This document shows positions 7,929-12,736 of a stretch of DNA of 12,736 nucleotides, piece by piece. The stretch's first letter is position 1. Every line of letters starts with the position of its first letter. A program made the translations under genes and the position numbers. Source of the DNA: Candidatus Peregrinibacteria bacterium (GTDB lineage Bacteria > Patescibacteriota > Gracilibacteria > UBA1369 > UM-FILTER-53-11); assembly GCA_023245725.1 (NCBI GenBank), contig JAHFJU010000043.1:1-12736 (forward strand), given 5' to 3'. The notes under the pieces are model-generated. The model worked only from the letters and a program-made list of their open reading frames with translations. It made no database searches and had not been told where the DNA came from.

Positions 7929-8114
7929 ATGCGTCGCAATCAATTTAGGAATTTCGCATCAGTTATTTTGCTAATATTTGCGCTTTCAATAGCTCTTTCT
8001 GCATGTGAACAAAAAAGAGAAAGAATCGAACATATTCCTTTAAGCGCAGGCCCATCAGAACCCCCTTCAACTATTGGCCCATCAGTTCCGCCACCAAGCA
8101 AGACTGCAAACTAG
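7929..8114 (+). CDS. Small proline-rich lipoprotein
   Basis: A 61-residue protein with a lipoprotein signal peptide: positive MRRNQFRNF, a hydrophobic core (10-21), and the lipobox LSAC with acylated cysteine C26. The mature part is only 36 residues: charged EQKRERIEH, then a proline-rich tail with a partial duplication (GPSEPPS and GPSVPPP). It starts 12 nt after the SLH gene stop with no promoter or Shine-Dalgarno between, so it is probably co-transcribed. Small size and lack of a folded domain suggest a membrane-anchored tether or accessory to the SLH protein, but no function is shown. The lipobox makes it more convincing than a chance frame. Confidence 0.7.
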   Translation: MRRNQFRNFASVILLIFALSIALSACEQKRERIEHIPLSAGPSEPPSTIGPSVPPPSKTAN

Positions 8115-8133
8115 CCAAAGTTCTAAAAAATAT

Positions 8134-8162
8134 TTGACATTAAACGCAATTGGGCACATAAT
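8134..8162 (+). promoter_or_regulatory. Near-consensus sigma-70 promoter of the TrpR-like gene
   Basis: TTGACA (8134-8139, perfect), a 17-nt spacer, then CATAAT (8157-8162, 5/6). This is the best promoter in the window. The start point would be near 8169, giving a leader of about 26 nt before the ATG at 8195. A second, weaker hexamer TACACT (8184-8189) lies 5 nt before the ATG. Confidence 0.7.
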
Positions 8163-8176
8163 CCTCTTGTTTTAAC

Positions 8177-8188
8177 GTGTTAATACAC
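8177..8188 (+). promoter_or_regulatory. Short inverted repeat, possible operator
   Basis: GTGT-TAAT-ACAC is a perfect 4-bp dyad around a 4-nt centre. It sits just downstream of the predicted start point and 6 nt before the TrpR-like start codon. Position suits an autoregulatory operator, but a dyad this short is common by chance, and it is unlike the E. coli TrpR operator. Confidence 0.2.
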
Positions 8189-8194
8189 TAAAAC

Positions 8195-8608
8195 ATGACA
8201 ATTAAATCTACAATTACAGAAGACAAGCAAGCAAAAAATCTCTATAAAGCAGTTGCACAGCTAAAAACTGCAAGTGAAGTAGAGAAATTCATGAGAGACC
8301 TCTGTTCGCGCACAGAAATTGAGACAATGGCGGAACGCTGGAATATTGTGCAATACTTAAAAGACGGCATCGCGTACAGAACAATTGCAGAAAAGACAGG
8401 AGCATCAACCGCTACTATAACTCGTGTAGCGCAATGGCTGCATCATGGCATGGGTGGATACGAACTAATGTTGAACCGTTCTACACGCGGCAGCCTAACT
8501 CGTGCAACCGACATAATAGCGACACACCTTAAGAGCCATAAAGCCATAGACAAAGCAAAAAAAGAACATCGCCGACAGGAGAAAACACTTAAGAAAGCTC
8601 TCGAGTAA
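8195..8608 (+). CDS. YerC/YecD-family TrpR-related DNA-binding protein
   Basis: A 137-residue protein. Residues 25-92 match the TrpR-related YerC/YecD family: ASEVEKFMRDLCSRTEIETMAERW, then the helix-turn-helix GIAYRTIAEKTGASTATITRVAQW (58-81), then GMGGYELML. This is the region TrpR uses for its helical dimer and operator-reading head. Classical family members are about 100 residues and end near here. This one has a roughly 45-residue lysine/arginine-rich extension (95-137) that could be a helical tail or add nucleic-acid contacts. It likely acts as a small dimeric repressor. Neither ligand nor target can be read, and no tryptophan genes are nearby. The strong promoter and the dyad next to its start suggest autoregulation, which is inference. 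Confidence 0.83.
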   Translation: MTIKSTITEDKQAKNLYKAVAQLKTASEVEKFMRDLCSRTEIETMAERWNIVQYLKDGIAYRTIAEKTGASTATITRVAQWLHHGMGGYELMLNRSTRGSLTRATDIIATHLKSHKAIDKAKKEHRRQEKTLKKALE

Positions 8609-8767
8609 GACTAGCAACTCTTCATAAATGCGAACCATTTTATGAGCACAGTATTTTGATGACCAGACATTTATAATAGTTACGTGAAAAGTAAGCTCTC
8701 GGGAATAACTGGTTTTAGAAATATTCTAGTACATTAAAATGAGTATTTATAAATCTGCACAAATATT

Positions 8768-8798
8768 AAGAAGTATCATATAACTACATATACGTCTT
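8768..8798 (+). repeat. Spaced inverted repeat upstream of recombinase gene
   Basis: AAGAAGTAT (8768-8776) pairs with ATACGTCTT (8790-8798) with one mismatch across a 13-nt centre. It lies about where a -35 for the recombinase promoter would be, so a regulator site is possible. Arm and spacer lengths do not fit a 28-nt dif site. Confidence 0.25.
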
Positions 8799-8803
8799 TC
8801 ATG

Positions 8804-8809
8804 TAGAAT
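8804..8809 (+). promoter_or_regulatory. -10 element of the recombinase gene
   Basis: TAGAAT (5/6) ends 9 nt before the ATG at 8819, again placing the likely transcript start at or beside the start codon. The -35 region is poor, so activation or dependence on the upstream dyad is possible. Confidence 0.4.
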
Positions 8810-8818
8810 GTTTGCCGT

Positions 8819-9892
8819 ATGGCACTCCACGAACTCATTACACAGTTTCTTGAGCACTGCGAGATTGAGAAAAATCAGTCGATGAAAACTGTTGGCAACT
8901 ACAATCATTATTTGAGACGTTTTGAGGGATTTGTTCGTGAAAATAAAGGGCGCGACATAGAAACGAGTGAGATTGATTTGCCACTTGTACAGCGATACAG
9001 AATTTATTTAAATCGATTAGAAGGAGAAGAGATCGGGCGGCCACATGCTATAAAAACAAAAACACTGAGCGAAATGAACGCTTTAAAAAATGAAGCACAC
9101 ACAGGAGAAAGCGCAACGAGACACGGCGAGCGAAGCGTAACATCAACCACCCAACGCAGCGTGCGAAAACATGAAGGACTTGGCAAAAAAACCCAGAACT
9201 ATCACGTTATTGCGCTTCGCGCGTTTCTAAAATTCCTTATAAAAAATGACCATCAAACTCTTGCGCCGGAAAAAATTGAGCTATCTAAAATTCCGGAACG
9301 CACAGTTGAATTTTTATCTCGTGAAGAGGTAGACGCGCTTTTTGCTGCGGTTATTCAAAACTCACCGTCTTATTTTCGCGACATTGCAATTCTCGAAACT
9401 CTTTTTTCGACCGGACTTCGAGTAAGTGAGCTAGCTAGCCTTAATAAATCGCAGGTAGATTTGGTGCGAAAAGAATTTATGGTTAGAGGAAAAGGCAAAA
9501 AACCACGCATAATATTTTTGAGTGATCGCGCGGTGGAACGAATTACTGCCTATATAAAAAACCGCGACGACGCATTTGAACCGCTGTTTATTAATGCAGG
9601 GCACGCTCGTATGTCACATGGCGCGCACGACATAATTACCGGAGAGAATCGCCGATTAACAACAGTTTCAATCGAAGCCATCGTGCGCAAGTACGCAATG
9701 CTCGCAGGCATTCGAAAAAAAGTAACCGCTCATACTCTCCGCCACTCGTTTGCCACTACCCTACTGCAAAACGGTGCAGACATTCGTGCTGTTCAAGAAA
9801 TGCTCGGACATGCATCAATTACAACAACTCAAATTTACACGCACCTTACAAACTCGAGGTTGCGTGAAGTGCATGAGAAGTTTCATAAGTAA
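8819..9892 (+). CDS. XerC/XerD-type tyrosine recombinase with in-frame insertion
   Basis: A 357-residue protein, longer than the usual 290-310. The N-terminal SAM-like core-binding domain is split: residues about 1-68 and 122-165 are normal, and about 69-121 look inserted (polar, TRHGERSVTSTTQRSVRKHEG). The catalytic domain is complete: R201 in FSTGLRVSELASL, K225 in the RGKGKK hairpin, H305 and R308 in HTLRH, H331 in MLGHAS, and the nucleophile Y340 in TTQIYTHL. Such enzymes resolve chromosome dimers at dif, and many Patescibacteria have one XerCD-like protein, so a housekeeping role is more likely than a phage integrase. No dif or attachment site was recognised nearby. The ATG at 8819 follows a -10 hexamer by 9 nt and begins the conserved N-terminal helix. 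A strong hairpin begins at the first base after the stop. Confidence 0.9.
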   Translation: MALHELITQFLEHCEIEKNQSMKTVGNYNHYLRRFEGFVRENKGRDIETSEIDLPLVQRYRIYLNRLEGEEIGRPHAIKTKTLSEMNALKNEAHTGESATRHGERSVTSTTQRSVRKHEGLGKKTQNYHVIALRAFLKFLIKNDHQTLAPEKIELSKIPERTVEFLSREEVDALFAAVIQNSPSYFRDIAILETLFSTGLRVSELASLNKSQVDLVRKEFMVRGKGKKPRIIFLSDRAVERITAYIKNRDDAFEPLFINAGHARMSHGAHDIITGENRRLTTVSIEAIVRKYAMLAGIRKKVTAHTLRHSFATTLLQNGADIRAVQEMLGHASITTTQIYTHLTNSRLREVHEKFHK

Positions 9893-9910
9893 CGCCAGCT
9901 TACGCTGGCG
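9893..9910 (+). terminator. Perfect hairpin directly after the recombinase stop
   Basis: CGCCAGC-TTAC-GCTGGCG forms a perfect 7-bp GC-rich stem with a TTAC loop and begins immediately after the TAA. There is no T-run, so it may be a transcript-end stabiliser, a factor-dependent stop or a repeat unit rather than an intrinsic terminator. A related hairpin with the same loop occurs at 10725. Confidence 0.5.
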
Positions 9911-9957
9911 GAATTGCGTTCGAGCATTAAAAATAGTGAATTTTACAGTTAGCGTTA

Positions 9958-9986
9958 CTTACATGTTGTGAAATAAACGTTATAAT
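9958..9986 (+). promoter_or_regulatory. Promoter of the ftsE-like gene (leaderless type)
   Basis: CTTACA (9958-9963, 4/6), a 17-nt spacer, then a perfect TATAAT (9981-9986), ending 8 nt before the ATG at 9995. Transcription should start about at 9993. A second ATG at 9991, out of frame, runs into a stop within ten codons. Confidence 0.65.
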
Positions 9987-9994
9987 ATAAATGT

Positions 9995-10654
9995 ATGCAA
10001 CTGCTTCCACTCACATTTGATTGCGTTTCTAAAAAATATGGACAGCGAACGGTGCTCGATGAACTTTCATTTACAGTTAATCGTGGGGAATTTTTGTCGA
10101 TTGTAGGCAACTCAGGCATAGGAAAATCAACAATTATTCGTTTATTATTGAGGATTGAAAAGCCAACAAACGGCATGATTTCGTACTCTTCGTATCACGG
10201 AGACAGTGGACTAAATATTGAGTCACTCGACAAAAATTCGCTGCAACAATATCGCCGCTCGATTGGTGTGGTATTTCAAGATTGCAAACTTATCCCTGGA
10301 AAAACTGTTTTTGAAAATGTGGCATTTGTGCTTGAAGCATGTGGATTTCCCGATCACGCGGTAGTTGCCGACACAAAAGCCGCGCTGGAAAAAATTGGAA
10401 TTTTACATTTGCAAGATCACCAACCAAACCAACTTTCCGGAGGTGAAGCCCAACGCGTTGCGCTTGCCCGCGCTATCGCACATAAACCTCAACTAATTTT
10501 GGCAGACGAACCAACCGGACACCTTGACCGCGACAACGCCGCAATCGTTTTGAAAAATCTTCTTACCATAAACATGGACGGAACGGCTGTTATTTTGTTC
10601 ACGCACAATGAACCGCTAACCAAAATGGCTGGGCAACGGGTTATAAACCTTTGA
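9995..10654 (+). CDS. ftsE: FtsE-like ABC transporter ATP-binding protein
   Basis: A 219-residue single ABC ATPase domain, the normal size for FtsE. It has Walker A GNSGIGKST (38-46), Q-loop Q95 in VFQDCKLIPGKTVFENVAF, signature LSGGE (147-151), Walker B LILADEP with catalytic E172, a D-loop GHLD, and H-loop H204 in LFTHNE. The wording around the Q-loop (VFQDxKLxPxKTVFENVAF) is the FtsE hallmark, separating it from LolD or MacB ATPases. FtsE works at the inner membrane with FtsX to control peptidoglycan hydrolases during division. Here the expected ftsX is missing: the TGA stop overlaps an ATG that opens only 11 codons. Either FtsX is encoded elsewhere or the pair is broken. The gene has its own promoter with a perfect -10 and no Shine-Dalgarno. 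Confidence 0.85.
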   Translation: MQLLPLTFDCVSKKYGQRTVLDELSFTVNRGEFLSIVGNSGIGKSTIIRLLLRIEKPTNGMISYSSYHGDSGLNIESLDKNSLQQYRRSIGVVFQDCKLIPGKTVFENVAFVLEACGFPDHAVVADTKAALEKIGILHLQDHQPNQLSGGEAQRVALARAIAHKPQLILADEPTGHLDRDNAAIVLKNLLTINMDGTAVILFTHNEPLTKMAGQRVINL

Positions 10655-10689
10655 TGTTTAGGAATATAAATAGGTTAAAAAGGAGTTGA
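10654..10689 (+). pseudogene. 11-codon stub overlapping ftsE, possible ftsX remnant
   Basis: The ftsE stop and an ATG overlap as TGATG, the coupling arrangement usual for ftsE-ftsX. The frame reads MFRNINRLKRS and stops at a TGA (10687-10689). A short, basic start of this kind resembles the cytoplasmic N-terminus of FtsX proteins before the first membrane helix. Nothing hydrophobic follows in any frame, so most of the gene would have been lost by deletion. With only 11 codons this could be chance; the overlap is the main argument. Confidence 0.3.
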
Positions 10690-10807
10690 TATATCTGCTC
10701 TCGCAATAAATATGAACAGCACCGGCAGCTTACGCATGCTTTTTCCTAGAGAACAAACTTCGCTTGCACAAAGTTAGTATTAACGGCGCTTCGCATATCT
10801 GTTAGCC
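10655..10807 (+). other. Gene-free hairpin-rich stretch after ftsE
   Basis: Apart from the stub and the terminator candidate, no gene of credible length is seen. Three copies of CTTCGC (10758, 10789, and 10821 in the next element) fall within about 70 nt, each with short dyads around it: AACTT/AAGTT at 10756 and 10771, and TAAC/GTTA at 10781 and 10801. A 21-codon frame at 10712-10777 contains this repeat sequence and is not considered a gene. Confidence 0.35.
10725..10744 (+). terminator. Candidate intrinsic terminator after the ftsE unit
   Basis: GCAGC-TTAC-GC(A)TGC forms a 5-bp stem with one bulged A and a TTAC loop, followed by TTTTT (10740-10744). The stem is short, so termination may be weak. 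The CAGCTTACGC core is shared with the hairpin at 9893. Confidence 0.4.
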
Positions 10808-10842
10808 TGTCCAAATCGAACTTCGCAGTTGCAATTTGGACA
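10808..10842 (+). repeat. 35-bp interrupted palindrome overlapping the AAA+ gene promoter
   Basis: TGTCCAAAT (10808-10816) pairs perfectly with ATTTGGACA (10834-10842). Inside, AACT (10819-10822) pairs with AGTT (10827-10830) around a TCGC loop. The right arm lies between the predicted -35 and -10 of the downstream gene, and the inner arm covers the -35. It could be an operator bound by a dimer, or a repeat unit. The outer nine base pairs are unlikely by chance at this spacing. Confidence 0.6.
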
Positions 10843-10858
10843 CAAAATCATATATACT
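10829..10858 (+). promoter_or_regulatory. Promoter of the AAA+ ATPase gene (leaderless type)
   Basis: TTGCAA (10829-10834, 4/6), an 18-nt spacer, then TATACT (10853-10858, 5/6). The start point should fall at 10865, the A of the ATG. This argues that the in-frame TTG at 10829 is promoter sequence, not the start codon. Confidence 0.5.
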
Positions 10859-10864
10859 ATACAT

Positions 10865-12025
10865 ATGATTGCACGAGAATTACAAAAGAAAATAATTGCC
10901 CAGTCTAAAAAAATCCCAGTTATAGCATTAGTTGGGCCGCGCCAATCAGGCAAAACAACCCTCGCACGAGCAGCTTTTCCTAAACTCGAATATGTGTCAC
11001 TCGAAGACTTCGACGTTCAAACTCTCGCTAAAGATGATCCACGTGGATTTTTACTGAATTATACGAAAGGTGTAATTATTGATGAGGCGCAAAAAGTCCC
11101 AGAACTTTTCTCATACTTACAAAGTATTATTGATAACGGAACAATTAAAGGCCCCGTGATTTTAACGGGTTCACAAAACTTTTTACTGCATGAAAAAATA
11201 TCACAATCACTGGCAGGGAGAGTTGCTCTTTTTTCTCTTTTGCCTCTTTCTATGAAGGAGATTAAAAAAAGTGGAATGGAATTAAAAATTGCCCAAGAAT
11301 TTATATTAAAAGGTGGCTATCCTAGATTATACGATAAAAATATATCGCCTTCTGACTGGATTCCTTCCTATATTCAGACATATCTTGAGCGTGATGTTCG
11401 TTCTATACAAAATATTCTCGATTTATCTCTGTTCCAACGATTTTTAGTACTATGCGCAGGAAGAATAGGGCAATTATTTAATGCGAGCTCGCTTGCTGTA
11501 GAGTGTGGAATATCAGTTACAACCGTTCACAAATGGATAGGATTACTTGAAAGCAGCTTTATTTTGTATCTCCTGCGGCCACATCACAAAAATTTGAACA
11601 AACGAGTAGTCAAATCTCCAAAATTATATTTTTATGACACAGCAATTGCGTGCAGCATCTTGGGCATTGACACTCAAAATCATCTAAAACAACATTACAT
11701 TTACGGAAACCTATTTGAGAATATGGTCTTAAATGAAATGATAAAAACACGATTTAACTCGGCAAAAAGGAACAACATGTTTTTTTGGAGAGATAAAACA
11801 GGACACGAAATTGATTGCCTAGTTGAAAATCCAATTTCGATTAATGCTATTGAGATAAAATCATCGCAAACCATTTCCCCACGATTTTTTGATGGCCTCA
11901 ACTACTGGAAAACAATAAATAAAAACGAAAATAGAAATAGTTTTTATGTTGTATATGGCGGTGAAAAAACACTAGTCAGAAATGGTATAAAAATCATACC
12001 GTGGTACGAAATAGGCGGATTATGA
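10865..12025 (+). CDS. AAA+ ATPase with DUF4143 and PD-(D/E)XK-like C-terminus
   Basis: A 386-residue protein. The AAA_14 domain (PF13173) has Walker A GPRQSGKTT (24-32), the strand-plus-acidic YVSLEDFD (43-50), Walker B GVIIDEAQK (69-77) and sensor ILTGSQN (99-105). DUF4143 (PF13635) spans roughly 165-335, with the usual YLERDVRSI (173-181), a winged-helix region near 205-235 (SLAVECGISVTTVHKWIGLLES), and FYDTAIACSILGI. The C-terminal HEIDCLV (314-320) and AIEIKSS (328-334) resemble the D...ExK core of a PD-(D/E)XK nuclease fold. This family is abundant in archaea and small-genome bacteria, often patchily distributed; its cellular role is unknown. It sits alone behind a large palindrome and converges with the next gene 13 nt away. 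The TTG upstream would add 12 codons but overlaps the promoter. Confidence 0.85.
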   Translation: MIARELQKKIIAQSKKIPVIALVGPRQSGKTTLARAAFPKLEYVSLEDFDVQTLAKDDPRGFLLNYTKGVIIDEAQKVPELFSYLQSIIDNGTIKGPVILTGSQNFLLHEKISQSLAGRVALFSLLPLSMKEIKKSGMELKIAQEFILKGGYPRLYDKNISPSDWIPSYIQTYLERDVRSIQNILDLSLFQRFLVLCAGRIGQLFNASSLAVECGISVTTVHKWIGLLESSFILYLLRPHHKNLNKRVVKSPKLYFYDTAIACSILGIDTQNHLKQHYIYGNLFENMVLNEMIKTRFNSAKRNNMFFWRDKTGHEIDCLVENPISINAIEIKSSQTISPRFFDGLNYWKTINKNENRNSFYVVYGGEKTLVRNGIKIIPWYEIGGL

Positions 12026-12038
12026 TTTTCGCTAAATA

Positions 12039-12736
12039 CTAAGCAATTTTCCCCATCACCGAGGCACACAGACGCGCATCGGCACCCCCAGCGCCTAGAT
12101 CAGCATAGTCCAAGTAGACCTTCCCATTCCAACCGCCGCACGCGACCCGCCCGTCCTTGACATGTTCGTATTTCGGTTCCCCGCATAGAATATTGTATGT
12201 TTTTCCGTTAATCGGTTCCTTTCTTGCAAGCGATCGTGCCATTGCAATTATGTATCCAGCGGCATTCATGCTTTTAACTCCTGCTGGTTTTTGAGCTATT
12301 TCAAATGCGGCAATGCGGTCTTCATTTGATACCGATACCGCTCTGTTCCATTCATAGTCATGATCACCTTTTACAGCTCCATGCGCTGCCGTATCTCCTT
12401 CGCAGATAACAAAATGATATGAGGTTATTTTATCCTGATTCTCCGGAACGCCGTTCATAGTAGCGACTCCGCTCAAGGCATTTTCGTAGAAATCGTCAAT
12501 AATTGCATCTGGTTGCGGTTGACCATAAGGGTGTTTTGAAGTTGCAGCTCCTTCCCTAGTCTTAAAACACGGTTTGTTTATTCCGCTAATTAGTCTATCG
12601 GCGGTTGTATCTGGCACAATATGTAGTGTTGGCTTTCTCATTCTCTTAAAATAATCAACTTGCTCATTTGTTAGCGTTTTGAGCATTGCTGCCATTAAAG
12701 CTGTTTCTGTTGGTACAGCTTCTCCTTTGCTGGCAT
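12039..12736 (-). CDS. Hypothetical protein, unrecognised family (partial, N-terminus outside window)
   Basis: The frame is open for 218 codons from an internal ATG at 12695 and continues upstream to the window edge (visible as ASKGEAVPTETAL), so the true start probably lies outside. I do not recognise a domain. It is soluble, with no signal or membrane segment in the visible part. Readable features are LTNEQVDYFKRMRKPTLHIVPDT near the start, a Gly/Asn-rich middle, YHFVICEGD, FEIAQKPAGVKSMNAAGY, YNILCGEPKYEHVKDG, and the end RLCASVM. The phrasing resembles lineage-specific cytoplasmic proteins annotated as hypothetical in Patescibacteria; that is recollection and not shown by the sequence. 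G+C rises to about 60% in the last 45 codons (12061-12180) against about 35% in the neighbouring AAA+ gene. It ends with TAG, convergent with the AAA+ gene. Confidence 0.6.
   Translation of the reverse strand, partial: ASKGEAVPTETALMAAMLKTLTNEQVDYFKRMRKPTLHIVPDTTADRLISGINKPCFKTREGAATSKHPYGQPQPDAIIDDFYENALSGVATMNGVPENQDKITSYHFVICEGDTAAHGAVKGDHDYEWNRAVSVSNEDRIAAFEIAQKPAGVKSMNAAGYIIAMARSLARKEPINGKTYNILCGEPKYEHVKDGRVACGGWNGKVYLDYADLGAGGADARLCASVMGKIA

Larger units (their letters stand above)
8609..8818 (+). other. Intergenic region between TrpR-like gene and recombinase
   Basis: I find no credible gene in these 210 nt. It contains an imperfect hairpin (CATAAAT at 8625 region against ATTTTATG, one bulge) shortly after the TrpR-like stop, without a T-run. 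It has an isolated TATAAT at 8672-8677 without a good -35. A spaced inverted repeat has 9-nt arms (8768-8776 and 8790-8798, one mismatch) just upstream of the recombinase promoter. Confidence 0.4.

Noticed and set aside
8768..8798. Possible dif site for the XerC-type recombinase
   Set aside because: The dyad has 9-nt arms and a 13-nt centre, not 11-6-11, and lacks the typical central TATAA/TTATG half-sites.
8819..9892. Integrase of a mobile element
   Set aside because: The sequence reads as a XerC/D housekeeping recombinase, with no adjacent tRNA, attachment repeat or phage genes, although this cannot be excluded by eye.
10712..10777. 21-codon ATG frame after ftsE
   Set aside because: It runs through the terminator candidate and CTTCGC repeat, has no start signal, and its product has no distinctive features.
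10829..10864. TTG start 12 codons upstream of the AAA+ gene
   Set aside because: The segment holds the palindrome arm and the -35/-10 elements. The ATG at 10865 begins the usual MIAREL-type N-terminus.
1..12736. CRISPR array, tRNA, rRNA or insertion sequence
   Set aside because: No regularly spaced repeats, no tRNA-like cloverleaf, no rRNA-like sequence and no transposase gene or flanking inverted repeats were recognised on reading both strands.

Overview
The window looks like a chromosomal segment from a bacterium of the Candidate Phyla Radiation (Patescibacteria). This is inferred from the A+T-rich, compact genes, a TrpR-related YerC-type regulator beside a XerC-type recombinase, an S-layer-homology (SLH) surface protein, and an FtsE of the kind found in these lineages. 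UGA is used as a normal stop (ends of the methyltransferase, FtsE and AAA+ genes), so this is not a UGA=Gly lineage such as Absconditabacteria or the recoded Gracilibacteria. I cannot place it more finely by eye.

Region 1 (1-6438) is a surface-glycan locus. A Wzy/O-antigen-ligase-type membrane protein runs leftward and off the window edge. It is divergent from a Wzx-type flippase. After the flippase come a PLP aminotransferase, a SAM methyltransferase, a small PglC-like sugar-1-phosphate transferase and a lone thiamine-diphosphate E1-alpha dehydrogenase subunit. Together they suggest sugar modification, lipid-linked glycan initiation, flipping, and polymerisation or transfer.

Region 2 (6472-8114) encodes a secreted protein with three SLH repeats and a 61-residue proline-rich lipoprotein. 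SLH domains usually bind wall polysaccharide, so the position next to the glycan genes fits.

Region 3 (8134-10864) holds a YerC/YecD TrpR-like regulator behind a near-consensus promoter, a XerC/D-type tyrosine recombinase with an in-frame insertion, and FtsE. FtsE is followed by an 11-codon overlapping stub where ftsX would be expected, then a gene-free stretch rich in short hairpins.

Region 4 (10829-12736) holds an AAA+ ATPase with DUF4143 and a nuclease-like C-terminus, convergent with an unrecognised gene that runs off the right edge and has much higher G+C at its 3' end.

The most striking window-wide signal concerns initiation. No gene has a visible Shine-Dalgarno sequence. Seven genes that begin transcription units (1290 minus, 1357, 2796, 6486, 8819, 9995, 10865) each have a -10-like hexamer ending about 6-11 nt before the start codon, as expected for leaderless mRNAs.
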